Assembly (NCBI GenBank): GCA_029243845.1
Contig: JAQWRF010000385.1
Coordinates: 1-6,159 of the forward strand
Length of the DNA stretch: 6,159 nt
Reading direction: 5' to 3'
Origin: Planctomycetota bacterium
GTDB taxonomy: Bacteria; Planctomycetota; UBA1135
The notes under the pieces are model-generated. The model made no database searches. It saw nothing but the letters and a program-made list of their open reading frames with translations, and was not told the DNA's origin. Positions 1 to 5,393 of the stretch are shown here, piece by piece (the stretch's first letter is position 1; the number at the start of each line of letters is the position of its first letter). Made by a program: the position numbers and the translations under genes.

Positions 1-233
1 CCATATTCAAGAGCAAGAGTCTTGTCGTGGCTTTCAATCGGAAATACATCCATGAACAGCGCCTCGAGGCCTTGAACTTTTCTACGGGAAGCCGGGACGT
101 TTAATTGCAGGAAGTCCTCGTAAGAACGAGTTTGCAAATCAGACAGCCCTGGAAGTAGAGAATCATCTCTACTAGCGAAGGAGCGGTAATCGCGAACTTC
201 AAAGTCAGCGATATTTTTATTATTGGTGGTCAT
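1..233 (-). CDS. rpoB: RNA polymerase beta subunit, N-terminal fragment (3' end outside window)
   Basis: This is the beginning of the beta subunit of DNA-directed RNA polymerase, the largest part of the catalytic core together with beta'. Only about 77 codons are visible; the gene runs off the left edge. My translation starts MTTNNKNIADFEVRDYRSFA. It continues with a stretch in which LPGLSDLQTRSYEDFLQ, then VPASRRKVQGLEALFMDVFP, then IESHDKTLALEY match the usual start of beta (P.L...Q..SY..FL, then GLE.L...FPIES.D....LEY). The ATG is supported by AGGTG seven bases upstream. The gene follows rplL after a 187-base gap, the usual rplKAJL-rpoBC order. Identity is firm from motif order and neighbours; nothing can be said about the catalytic domains. 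Confidence 0.95.
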   Translation of the reverse strand, partial: MTTNNKNIADFEVRDYRSFASRDDSLLPGLSDLQTRSYEDFLQLNVPASRRKVQGLEALFMDVFPIESHDKTLALEY

Positions 234-240
234 CCGGAAG

Positions 241-254
241 CACCTGGCACAGGT
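241..254 (-). promoter_or_regulatory. rpoB ribosome binding site inside a small hairpin
   Basis: On the minus strand AGGTG (245 to 241) lies seven bases before the rpoB ATG. The five bases CAGGT (246 to 242) can pair with ACCTG (254 to 250) across a three-base loop TGC, covering most of the Shine-Dalgarno sequence. A five-pair stem is weak, so its effect on rpoB translation is only a suggestion. Confidence 0.4.
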
Positions 255-283
255 TTTGGGGAGAAAAAGCGTGCTGAATACTA

Positions 284-301
284 CGAACGAAATAACGTTC
301 G
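284..301 (-). other. Stem-loop in rplL-rpoB gap (fourth in order)
   Basis: CGAACG pairs perfectly with CGTTCG over a six-base loop. It is the stem-loop of the leader series that lies nearest to rpoB. No T-run follows directly. A TTTTT tract lies about 15 bases downstream, which is too far for a typical intrinsic terminator. Confidence 0.5.
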
Positions 302-308
302 CAGTGAA

Positions 309-324
309 CTTTGCTTAAGCAAAG
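309..324 (-). other. 16-base perfect palindrome in rplL-rpoB gap (third in order)
   Basis: CTTTGCTTAAGCAAAG equals its own reverse complement. As RNA it folds to six pairs with a UUAA loop. As DNA it could be a dimeric protein site. It sits in a series of stem-loops between rplL and rpoB, which makes RNA structure the simpler reading. Confidence 0.55.
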
Positions 325-327
325 CAA

Positions 328-345
328 TGCCGTAGGGTAACGGCA
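328..345 (-). other. Stem-loop in rplL-rpoB gap (second in order)
   Basis: TGCCGT pairs with ACGGCA over a six-base loop (TACCCT on the transcribed strand). It lies a few bases from its neighbours in the series. It has no T-run after it, so it is not a terminator by itself. Confidence 0.5.
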
Positions 346-356
346 GAGAATCCGCG

Positions 357-388
357 ATCACTTTCGCTACCTAAACAGCGAAAGTGAT
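357..388 (-). other. 12-pair perfect stem-loop between rplL and rpoB
   Basis: ATCACTTTCGCT (388 to 377 on the transcribed strand) is exactly complementary to AGCGAAAGTGAT (368 to 357), with the eight-base loop GTTTAGGT. It is the longest perfect inverted repeat in the gap. No T-run follows in the direction of transcription, so a complete intrinsic terminator is unlikely. In E. coli the rplL-rpoB gap holds an attenuator and an RNase III cleavage site that separate ribosomal-protein output from polymerase output. A comparable processing or attenuation role here is inferred from position and structure only. Confidence 0.65.
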
Positions 389-420
389 TTGCAGTATAGC
401 TATGAAAAGCCAAAAAAATA

Positions 421-825
421 TTAAGCAAGCTTGACAGTTGCGCCAGCTTCTTCAAGTGTTGCCTTGAGCTCTTCAGCTTCGGCAGTGGGTACACCTTCTT
501 TAATAGCCTTTGGAGCACTCTCTACGAGCTCTTTAGCTTCTTTAAGACCTAGGCCTGTGATTGCGCGGACAGCTTTGATCACTGGGATCTTTTTGCCACC
601 ATCGCTCTCAAGCACTACGTCGAATGAATCTTTAGCCTCTTCGCCTGCTTCATCACCACCACCAGCGGCGGCAGCAACAGCAACAGGAGCAGCAGCTGAA
701 ACACCCCAACGCTCTTCAAGAGCCTTGACGAGAGTAGCAGCTTTACCAATTGGCAATGCGTCTAGAGATGCGAAAATAGCTTCTAGATCTGAGTCTAGTT
801 CTACAGTGTTTGTTTCTTCTGACAT
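421..825 (-). CDS. rplL: 50S ribosomal protein L7/L12
   Basis: L7/L12 forms the flexible multi-copy stalk of the 50S subunit that recruits and stimulates translational GTPases such as EF-Tu and EF-G. At 134 residues it is somewhat longer than the roughly 120 usual. An N-terminal dimerisation region (about 10-42) is followed by an alanine/glycine and acid-rich hinge (about 43-65). The C-terminal factor-binding domain begins DSFDVVL and contains [20 protein letters not shown] (about 78-97) and the [15 protein letters not shown] helix-turn. It lies 49 bases after rplJ, whose product anchors it. The ATG has no visible Shine-Dalgarno sequence: the upstream stretch is A/T-rich, with tandem AATC units. 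Its stop codon is followed almost at once by a run of seven Ts, without a good stem. Confidence 0.97.
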   Translation of the reverse strand: MSEETNTVELDSDLEAIFASLDALPIGKAATLVKALEERWGVSAAAPVAVAAAAGGGDEAGEEAKDSFDVVLESDGGKKIPVIKAVRAITGLGLKEAKELVESAPKAIKEGVPTAEAEELKATLEEAGATVKLA

Positions 826-874
826 GATTTTATGTATTGTTTAAATCGTTGATTGATTGTTGTGGACGCAACCG

Positions 875-1408
875 CTATTCCGCAGATTCGCCCTGATCGA
901 CACGTGCCTGTATAGCGCGCGCCAAAGATGTAGGAACCTCGTTAAAAATCGAGGCTAATTGACGTGGCGTACCCATGATTGTGCCACAGATTTGACCGCG
1001 AAGAGTGTCCTTGTCGGCCATGCCGGCAATCGAAGCAGCCTCGCCAGCGCTCATAGTTGCGCCATCAAGAACAGCAGCACGGTATCTAACCTTACGCACT
1101 TCTGCTTTCTTCCAAAGGACTTCTATTTCTTTAGCCGCCTTGATTGTTGACTCGGTGTCACCCACAAGGATGCCACACATGCCAGACCAAGAGTCTTCAT
1201 CGAATTCGATACCTGCCTGTTTGAGCGCCACCTTAGCAAGGCGGTTCTTAGTGACACGTAGCTGGGCACCGCTTTCACGAACCTTGTTACGCAGCTCTTG
1301 AGACTCTTCAACTGTTAGGTTTTCGATACTCAACAACACCAAGCCTTCTTTCCCAGAAAACTCTGCGCCGTATGCACCGACCATCCATTCATTAAGATTA
1401 CTTACCAT
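875..1408 (-). CDS. rplJ: 50S ribosomal protein L10
   Basis: L10 is the base of the L7/L12 stalk: its N-terminal domain sits on 23S rRNA near L11 and its C-terminal helix carries the L7/L12 dimers. The 177-residue length is normal. The N-terminal domain shows the family pattern of an opening helix, a strand (EGLVLLSIENLTVEE, about 21-35), then ELRNKVRESGAQLRVTKNRL (about 38-57), matching the usual LR..(L/V)R..GA...V.KN.L. The C-terminal part (about 147-172) has TPRQLASIFNEVPTSLARAI, the helix expected to bind L7/L12. Two AGGA motifs precede the ATG, at 10 and 17 bases, supporting this start. It follows rplA by 26 bases. In many bacteria L10 represses its own leader; any such site here would have to overlap the rplA 3' end. 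Confidence 0.96.
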   Translation of the reverse strand: MVSNLNEWMVGAYGAEFSGKEGLVLLSIENLTVEESQELRNKVRESGAQLRVTKNRLAKVALKQAGIEFDEDSWSGMCGILVGDTESTIKAAKEIEVLWKKAEVRKVRYRAAVLDGATMSAGEAASIAGMADKDTLRGQICGTIMGTPRQLASIFNEVPTSLARAIQARVDQGESAE

Positions 1409-1434
1409 TTTTTTATTATCCTGAATCCTAAGAG

Positions 1435-2115
1435 TTATGAGAAGTTAACCTTGAGCCCAGGGCTCATTGTTGAAGATACTGAAACTGTGCGGAAGTACGT
1501 ACCACGCGCAGAAGAAGGGCGCATCGAGCTAACCAAATCAAGGAAAGTGCGGGCATTCTCTTCTAGCTTATCAGCAGAGAAAGAAAGTTTACCAACCGGC
1601 ACTTGAACGTTGCCAGCGGAGTCGACGCGGAACTCAACCTTACCCGCCTTGAACTCGCTAGTTGCCTTCGCAACGTCAGGAGTAACGGTGCCAGATTTCG
1701 GCGAGGGCATTTTGCCTTGCGGCCCAAGCGTACGGCCCAACTTACCCACAACACGCATCATAGCCGGATGAGCAATGACAATATCGAAGTCCGTCCAGCC
1801 GCCTTCGATTCTTGCACCCAACTCGTCGCTACCAACCTCAGTCGCGCCAGCAGCTTTAGCAGCTTCGGCAGCATCACCTTCGGCGAAAACAACGATGCGG
1901 ACATCTTTACCCAAACCGTGAGGCATACTTACAGCACCACGCACCATTTGGTCAGATTTTTTAGGATCAACACCTAAACGCGCAACTACTTCGACTGTTT
2001 CGTCGAACTTAGCTGGACGCAGTGTTTTCAAAACAGACATAGCATCCTGCAAGTCATAGACCTTTGAGCGGTCTACTTGCTCTGCATTGTCACGATAACG
2101 CCTACTAATAGCCAT
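1435..2115 (-). CDS. rplA: 50S ribosomal protein L1
   Basis: L1 binds 23S rRNA at the mobile L1 stalk next to the E site and helps release deacylated tRNA. In many bacteria it also represses translation of the L11-L1 mRNA. The 226 residues are close to the family norm. The best signature is [19 protein letters not shown] at about residues 127-145, close to the usual LGP.G.MP.PK.GTVT. The C-terminus has [19 protein letters not shown] (about 205-223), the second half of the RNA-binding domain; the STMSPG form recalls planctomycete and related L1 proteins. The start is well fixed: GGAGG lies nine bases upstream, within the last codons of rplK, and only one base separates the rplK stop from this ATG, so translation is probably coupled. 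Confidence 0.97.
   Translation of the reverse strand: MAISRRYRDNAEQVDRSKVYDLQDAMSVLKTLRPAKFDETVEVVARLGVDPKKSDQMVRGAVSMPHGLGKDVRIVVFAEGDAAEAAKAAGATEVGSDELGARIEGGWTDFDIVIAHPAMMRVVGKLGRTLGPQGKMPSPKSGTVTPDVAKATSEFKAGKVEFRVDSAGNVQVPVGKLSFSADKLEENARTFLDLVSSMRPSSARGTYFRTVSVSSTMSPGLKVNFS
1452..1466 (-). other. Stem-loop at the 3' end of rplA, ahead of rplJ
   Basis: TGAGCC pairs with GGCTCA over a CTG loop, inside the codons for the MSPGL part of L1 and about 45 bases before the rplJ ATG. The MSPGL codons force part of the sequence, so it may be incidental. It is recorded because L10 leader structures are expected in this neighbourhood in many bacteria. Confidence 0.3.
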
Positions 2116-2116
2116 A

Positions 2117-2539
2117 TTACTTAACCTCCAAGCCCATTGAGCGGGCAGTGCCTTCGATAATGCGCATCGCAGCCTCTACAGATGCAGCATTAAGGTCAGC
2201 CATTTTTATTTCTGCTATTTCGCGAACCTGATCAGAGGTTACGGAGCCAACAATCTGGGTACCCACTTCGCCAGCACCTTTCTCGACGCCTGCGGCCTTC
2301 TTTAGAAGTACAGCTGCAGGAGGTGACTTGTATTCTAGCGAGAAACTACGGTCGTCATAGACCGTGATAACCACCGGAATAATCATGCCACGCTTATCTT
2401 GCGTTGCAGCATTGAACTGACTAACGAAATCGCCAATTGGAACGCCAGCGGCGCCCAATGCAGGGCCTACAGGCGGCGCAGGAGTTGCAGCACCCGCTGG
2501 GCACTGTAGCTTTAACTTGTTTACTATTTTTTTTGCCAT
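2117..2539 (-). CDS. rplK: 50S ribosomal protein L11
   Basis: L11 binds the GTPase-associated centre of 23S rRNA at the base of the L7/L12 stalk and is needed for normal factor function and for RelA-type stringent sensing. Length is 140 residues, as usual. The N-terminal domain has the proline-rich [18 protein letters not shown] (about 21-38), equivalent to the [14 protein letters not shown] signature and the target region of thiostrepton-type antibiotics together with the r[16 protein letters not shown] (72-84) leads to the RNA-binding C-terminal domain, which ends in [20 protein letters not shown] (about 112-131). The ATG follows a strong GGGAGGG at a seven-base spacing. It is the first of the rplKAJL group, 50 bases after nusG. 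Confidence 0.97.
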   Translation of the reverse strand: MAKKIVNKLKLQCPAGAATPAPPVGPALGAAGVPIGDFVSQFNAATQDKRGMIIPVVITVYDDRSFSLEYKSPPAAVLLKKAAGVEKGAGEVGTQIVGSVTSDQVREIAEIKMADLNAASVEAAMRIIEGTARSMGLEVK

Positions 2540-2546
2540 TTTTTAT

Positions 2547-2563
2547 CCCTCCCACGAATGTGG
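2547..2563 (-). promoter_or_regulatory. rplK ribosome binding site beside a short stem-loop
   Basis: GGGAGGG (2553 to 2547) lies seven bases before the rplK ATG and is the strongest Shine-Dalgarno sequence in the window. Its first two Gs also form the end of a four-pair stem, CCAC/GTGG with loop ATTC (2563 to 2552). The ribosome binding site is clear; the stem is too short to claim regulation. Confidence 0.7.
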
Positions 2564-2589
2564 TGAAAACGGGTTAGCCAATGAGGCGT

Positions 2590-3159
2590 TTAATTAGGCT
2601 CGACGTGCCAATGATCAATCTGAACACTGGTCGAACGGCCAAAGATTATAACTGAAATGGTCAGTTGCCCGCGGGCATCATCGATTTCTTCTACGTTTCC
2701 GTCAAAGCCCTCGAAAGGACCTTCTTTAATGCGTACGGAATCACCGACTTTGATCTTTACAGCCATGCGCGGCGATTCTGCGGTATCGTTAACACGGTCA
2801 AGTATCTCTTTAATCTCCTCGGGAGACATTGGCAACGGTGGCTTCTGCCCACCGACAAAGTCGCCAAAGCCTTTCGACTCGTGAAGCGTGAACCAAACTT
2901 TTTGGTCCGCTTCTGTCTGAGGGACCTCTGCCCCACCCCAATCTCCAAGATCTGCTTGGATGACACAGTAGCCAGGAAACATCTTGCGTGTAACAACCTT
3001 CTTCTTACCGTTCTTTATCTCTGAAATCTGCTCAGCAGGTACCAAGACTTCCGGGATGCGCTCTTCTAGAGCAGCAGCTTTAACGCTGCGCTCGATATTT
3101 TCACGGACCCAGTCCTCGCGGTTAGTCAGCACGCGCACGATGTACCACTCTTTAGCCAC
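2590..3159 (-). CDS. nusG: Transcription termination/antitermination factor NusG
   Basis: NusG is a transcription elongation factor that binds the RNA polymerase clamp and couples it to Rho or the ribosome. Using the GTG at 3159 the protein has 189 residues: an NGN domain from KEWYIVRVLTNRED through EIKNGKKKVVTRKMFPGYCV, and a C-terminal KOW domain with VGDSVRIKEGPFEGFDGNVE about 50 residues from the end. The NGN domain carries an extra acidic/tryptophan loop (DLGDWGGAEVPQTEAD) between the PGY strand and KVWF. I prefer this start because MAKEWYIV matches the family start and GGGGTGG lies five bases upstream. A GTG at 3168 gives 192 residues but has no good ribosome site. The gene overlaps the secE 3' end by 8 bases, suggesting coupled translation. 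The TNRED and GKKKVV pattern recalls planctomycete NusG. Confidence 0.95.
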   Translation of the reverse strand: MAKEWYIVRVLTNREDWVRENIERSVKAAALEERIPEVLVPAEQISEIKNGKKKVVTRKMFPGYCVIQADLGDWGGAEVPQTEADQKVWFTLHESKGFGDFVGGQKPPLPMSPEEIKEILDRVNDTAESPRMAVKIKVGDSVRIKEGPFEGFDGNVEEIDDARGQLTISVIIFGRSTSVQIDHWHVEPN

Positions 3160-3598
3160 GTAGGCCACCCCACAGAATCATATCGAAGATGCGACCTAGC
3201 GCAAAATCGGAGAATGCCAAAAAGCCCATCAAGATAGCTACAGTGAACACAACCACAATGGAAGAGTTCGTTGCGTCTTCGAATGTTGGCCAGGTCACCT
3301 TATTCATCTCTTGCTCGACCTCGATCAAGTGCTCGGCCGTTGATTCGCGACCCAAGTATTTCATTAGCAAGAAAGCCGCCACGAGAAATACGCCCGCTGC
3401 AACAGCGAAAGCCCCTGAAAGACGAATGCCCAGTAATGGCACCGCCTCAAAGCCGGCAATAATTGGCCCGCGCAACGACTCGACGCCAGCGAGGGTGCCA
3501 CTCAAAGAGTAACAACCAAAGAACACCATACCAATGCTCAACCAAAATGCTGTTTGGCGGGCGTTGCGTCCTTCGTCTGGCTTGTAGCTATATAACAT
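3152..3598 (-). CDS. secE: Preprotein translocase subunit SecE
   Basis: SecE is the essential small membrane subunit that clamps SecY in the SecYEG export channel. The 148-residue product has three hydrophobic segments, about 15-38, 55-82 and 113-142. The family signature lies between the second and third: EHLIEVEQEMNKVTWPTFED (about 89-108), an amphipathic helix followed by the conserved K.TWP hinge, then the last membrane helix SIVVVFTVAILMGFLAF. Many SecE proteins have only that last helix; three segments, as in E. coli, are also seen in some other lineages. The ATG is three bases after the rpmG stop and shows no clear Shine-Dalgarno sequence, so initiation probably depends on coupling. 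The secE-nusG order is the usual one. Confidence 0.94.
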   Translation of the reverse strand: MLYSYKPDEGRNARQTAFWLSIGMVFFGCYSLSGTLAGVESLRGPIIAGFEAVPLLGIRLSGAFAVAAGVFLVAAFLLMKYLGRESTAEHLIEVEQEMNKVTWPTFEDATNSSIVVVFTVAILMGFLAFSDFALGRIFDMILWGGLRG

Positions 3599-3601
3599 TA
3601 C

Positions 3602-3760
3602 TTAAAGTTTCTTTTCGCGGTGAGTAGTGTGACTACGGCAAAACTTACAGAACTTGCTCTTTTCGAGCTTGTATTCTGCGCGGGCCTTCTTGTCTGTAGT
3701 GTAGTTACGGTTTCTACACTCTGTACACTCAAGGAAAACGTGTCGTTCTTTATTCTTCAT
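3602..3760 (-). CDS. rpmG: 50S ribosomal protein L33
   Basis: L33 is a small zinc-ribbon protein of the large subunit near the E site. My translation gives 52 residues, starting [20 protein letters not shown] and ending REKKL. Two CxxC pairs, C12/C15 and C38/C41, form the zinc-binding version of the family, and NYTT followed by KSKFCKFC and THRE fits L33 closely. It sits between tuf and secE, a location used by many bacteria. There is no recognisable Shine-Dalgarno sequence before the ATG. A strong stem-loop lies 17 bases upstream in the gap to tuf. Only three bases separate its stop from the secE ATG. Confidence 0.93.
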   Translation of the reverse strand: MKNKERHVFLECTECRNRNYTTDKKARAEYKLEKSKFCKFCRSHTTHREKKL

Positions 3761-3777
3761 TACTAATGTGTTTGGTT

Positions 3778-3808
3778 ATCAGCCCCCACCGAAACGGTAG
3801 AGGCTAAT
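3778..3808 (-). other. Strong stem-loop between tuf and rpmG
   Basis: Two 14-base arms (3808 to 3795 and 3791 to 3778 on the transcribed strand) pair along their full length around a TTT loop, with three G-T wobbles. The core is AGCCTCTACCG against CGGTGGGGGCT. The sequence that follows, GATAACCAAACACATTAG, has no T-run, so this is not a standard intrinsic terminator. It may stabilise the 3' end of tuf mRNA or mark a processing site that separates abundant EF-Tu message from the downstream genes. The structure is read directly; the role is inferred. Confidence 0.65.
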
Positions 3809-3820
3809 AGTTGTTGTCGA

Positions 3821-5026
3821 TTACTCGACGATCTTCGCTACGACACCAGCACCAACAGTGCGGCCACCTTCGCGAATAGCAAAGTGAAGCTGCTCTTCCA
3901 TTGCAACTGGAGAAATTAGCGTAACAGTAACCTTCACGTTATCGCCTGGCATAACCACGTCGACACCATCAGACAACTGGATTGAACCCGTTACGTCTGT
4001 TGTGCGGAAATAGAACTGCGGGCGGTAACCACTGACGAATGGCTTCTTACGACCACCCTCGTCTTTAGTAAGCACGTAAATTTCTGTTTCGAAAGTCGTG
4101 TGCGGAGTGATAGATCCCACAGCAGCCAAAACTTGACCACGCATGACGTCTTCCTTCTTGATACCGCGAAGCAAGATGCCAACGTTATCGCCAGCCAGAC
4201 CTTCATTAAGTGTCTTTTGGAACATTTCAACACCCGTACATGTTGTCTTCACGGTTTCGCGAACGCCAACGATTTCGATTTCATCGCCAACGTTAACCTG
4301 CCCTTGCTCGATACGGCCGGTTACTACAGTACCGCGACCTTCGATAGAGAACACGTCTTCAACAGGCATCAGGAATGGCTTGTCTAGGTCACGGACTGGC
4401 TCAGATACATCTGCGTCAATTGCATCCGCAAGGGCCTTCATGCACTCGAAACGTGGGTCATCTACAGAAGCACCTTCCTGCGCAGCCTCTAACGCCTTAA
4501 GAGCAGAACCTTGAATGATGGTAACATCGTCACCTGGGAAATCGTACATTGAGAGAAGCTCGCGCATCTCCATTTCAACTAGCTCCAGCATCTCTTCGTC
4601 GTCTACCATGTCACATTTGTTCATGAAGACCACTAAGCTAGGTACGTTAACCTGCTTAGCAAGAAGAATGTGCTCGCGCGTCTGAGGCATTGGGCCATCA
4701 GTCGCAGCTACCACAAGAATGCCGCCATCCATTTGAGCTGCACCTGTAATCATGTTCTTCACATAGTCAGCGTGACCCGGACAGTCAACGTGTGCGTAGT
4801 GACGATTTTCAGTCTCATACTCAACGTGTGCCGTTGAGATAGTGATACCGCGCTCGCGCTCTTCTGGTGCCTTGTCAATCTGATCAAACGCCATGGCTTT
4901 AGATCCTGTAGCCAAGGACAGATAACCGGTGATCGCAGCAGTAAGGGTTGTCTTTCCGTGGTCAACGTGGCCGATTGTGCCAACGTTTACGTGCGGCTTA
5001 GTTCTTTCGAAAACTTCTTTTGCCAT
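3821..5026 (-). CDS. tuf: Elongation factor Tu
   Basis: EF-Tu is the GTPase that delivers aminoacyl-tRNA to the ribosomal A site. The 401-residue protein is complete. The G domain has GHVDHGKT (19-26, P-loop), the switch I region ending RGITI with T62, DCPGH (81-85) with the catalytic histidine H85, NKCD (136-139) and GSAL (173-176). Domains 2 and 3 follow, including [13 protein letters not shown] and the end [12 protein letters not shown]. The start [20 protein letters not shown] matches the family exactly in position. No Shine-Dalgarno sequence precedes the ATG; instead a GAAA-loop hairpin lies about 12 bases upstream. The gene is 92 bases after tRNA-Thr(GGT), as in the E. coli tufB operon, so it is probably transcribed with the tRNAs. 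Whether a second tuf copy exists cannot be seen. Confidence 0.98.
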   Translation of the reverse strand: MAKEVFERTKPHVNVGTIGHVDHGKTTLTAAITGYLSLATGSKAMAFDQIDKAPEERERGITISTAHVEYETENRHYAHVDCPGHADYVKNMITGAAQMDGGILVVAATDGPMPQTREHILLAKQVNVPSLVVFMNKCDMVDDEEMLELVEMEMRELLSMYDFPGDDVTIIQGSALKALEAAQEGASVDDPRFECMKALADAIDADVSEPVRDLDKPFLMPVEDVFSIEGRGTVVTGRIEQGQVNVGDEIEIVGVRETVKTTCTGVEMFQKTLNEGLAGDNVGILLRGIKKEDVMRGQVLAAVGSITPHTTFETEIYVLTKDEGGRKKPFVSGYRPQFYFRTTDVTGSIQLSDGVDVVMPGDNVKVTVTLISPVAMEEQLHFAIREGGRTVGAGVVAKIVE

Positions 5027-5038
5027 GGTATTATTAGA

Positions 5039-5050
5039 CCGCTTTCGCGG
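5039..5050 (-). other. GNRA-loop hairpin in the tuf leader
   Basis: CCGC pairs with GCGG around a GAAA tetraloop on the transcribed strand, ending 12 bases before the tuf ATG. GAAA is an especially stable RNA loop and a common receptor contact. With no Shine-Dalgarno sequence present, this element sits where ribosome binding must occur. Any role in translation is inferred. Confidence 0.55.
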
Positions 5051-5083
5051 ATTTTGTTTAGTGTTAGTTGTTTAGATTGTGTT

Positions 5084-5109
5084 CAAAGACCGACTAGAGT
5101 CGAACTTTG
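5084..5109 (-). other. Stem-loop between tRNA-Thr(GGT) and tuf
   Basis: CAAAG pairs with CTTTG and, inside that, CGAC pairs with GTCG with an extra T/A pair set around a short loop. A two-base internal mismatch separates the two stems. It lies ten bases after the tRNA CCA end, where it could help tRNA 3' processing or protect the 5' end of the released tuf mRNA. No T-run follows, so it is not a terminator. Confidence 0.45.
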
Positions 5110-5118
5110 GTTCAGTAA

Positions 5119-5193
5119 TGGAGCTACTGACGAGATTTGAACTCGTGACCTCTTCATTACCAATGAAGTGCTCTACCCCTGAGCTACAGTAGC
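5119..5193 (-). tRNA. tRNA-Thr, anticodon GGT
   Basis: The acceptor arm GCTACTG/CAGTAGC is fully paired, with discriminator T and an encoded CCA at 5121-5119. The D arm contains TAGCTCAGGGGTAGAGC. The anticodon stem is CTTCA/TGAAG with loop TTGGTAA, giving anticodon GGT (5161-5159) for ACC and ACT. The T arm contains GTTCAAAT. Total length is 75 with CCA. It is the last of four clustered tRNAs and equals E. coli thrT in position and anticodon, just before tuf. Confidence 0.96.
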
Positions 5194-5200
5194 GTGTGAA

Positions 5201-5274
5201 TGGAGCGGGTGAAGGGAATCGAACCCTCGCAACCAGCTTGGAAGGCTGGGGCTCTACCACTGAGCTACACCCGC
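5201..5274 (-). tRNA. tRNA-Gly, anticodon TCC
   Basis: The acceptor arm GCGGGTG/CACCCGC is paired in seven positions on the tRNA strand, with discriminator T and an encoded CCA at 5203-5201. The D arm contains TAGCTCAGTGGTAGAGC. The anticodon stem CCAGC/GCTGG encloses CTTCCAA, giving anticodon TCC (5242-5240) for GGA and GGG. The T arm contains GTTCGATT. Length is 74 with CCA. Only 6-7 bases separate it from the tRNAs on each side, so a joint transcript is near certain. It corresponds to E. coli glyT. Confidence 0.96.
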
Positions 5275-5280
5275 TTGGGT

Positions 5281-5365
5281 TGGTGGGGAGAAGAGGACTT
5301 GAACCTCTGTAGGCAGAGCCAGCGGATTTACAATCCGCCCCGTTTGGCCACTTCGGTATCTCCCC
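5281..5365 (-). tRNA. tRNA-Tyr, anticodon GTA
   Basis: The acceptor stem starts GGGGAGA and its 3' strand is TCTCCCC, followed by discriminator A and an encoded CCA at 5283-5281. The anticodon stem GCGGA/TCCGC encloses TTGTAAA, giving anticodon GTA (5331-5329). A long variable arm (CTGGCTCTGCCTACAG region) makes it a class II tRNA, as expected for bacterial tRNA-Tyr, and the length of 85 fits. The T arm contains GTTCAAGT. It corresponds to E. coli tyrU. Confidence 0.96.
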
Positions 5366-5375
5366 CCAAATGAGA

Positions 5376-5393
5376 TTTGAAGCATGCTTCAAA
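5376..5393 (-). repeat. 18-base perfect palindrome between tRNA-Thr(TGT) and tRNA-Tyr
   Basis: TTTGAAGCATGCTTCAAA equals its own reverse complement and sits in the only long spacer (77 bases) of the tRNA cluster. On RNA it can extend to GAT/ATC with one bulged base, forming a stem-loop about 10 bases upstream of the mature 5' end of tRNA-Tyr. No T-run follows. It could be a processing hairpin or a dimeric protein site; the sequence alone does not choose. Confidence 0.6.

Noticed and set aside
393..398. TATACT on the minus strand after rplL as a -10 box for a separate rpoB promoter.
   Set aside because: No acceptable -35 sequence lies 16-18 bases upstream (only the T-run), so the hexamer alone is not enough support.
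412..423. T-run of seven right after the rplL stop codon as an intrinsic terminator.
   Set aside because: The only stem before it is AAGC/GCTT with a two-base loop, which is not foldable. Termination here would also cut off rpoB.
315..518. A 67-codon minus-strand frame overlapping the end of rplL and the gap before rpoB.
   Set aside because: It starts inside rplL in another frame and its second half is only the translation of the stem-loop region; no family resemblance.
1603..1977. Plus-strand open frames of about 60-140 codons opposite rplL, rplJ, rplA, nusG, secE, tuf and aroC.
   Set aside because: Each lies wholly or almost wholly opposite a firmly identified gene, has no recognisable domain or ribosome site, and has compositions expected for a shadow frame.
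5081..5086. TTGAAC in the tuf leader as a -35 box for a tuf-specific promoter.
   Set aside because: The hexamer 17 bases downstream (CACTAA) is a poor -10 match and no better pairing is seen.
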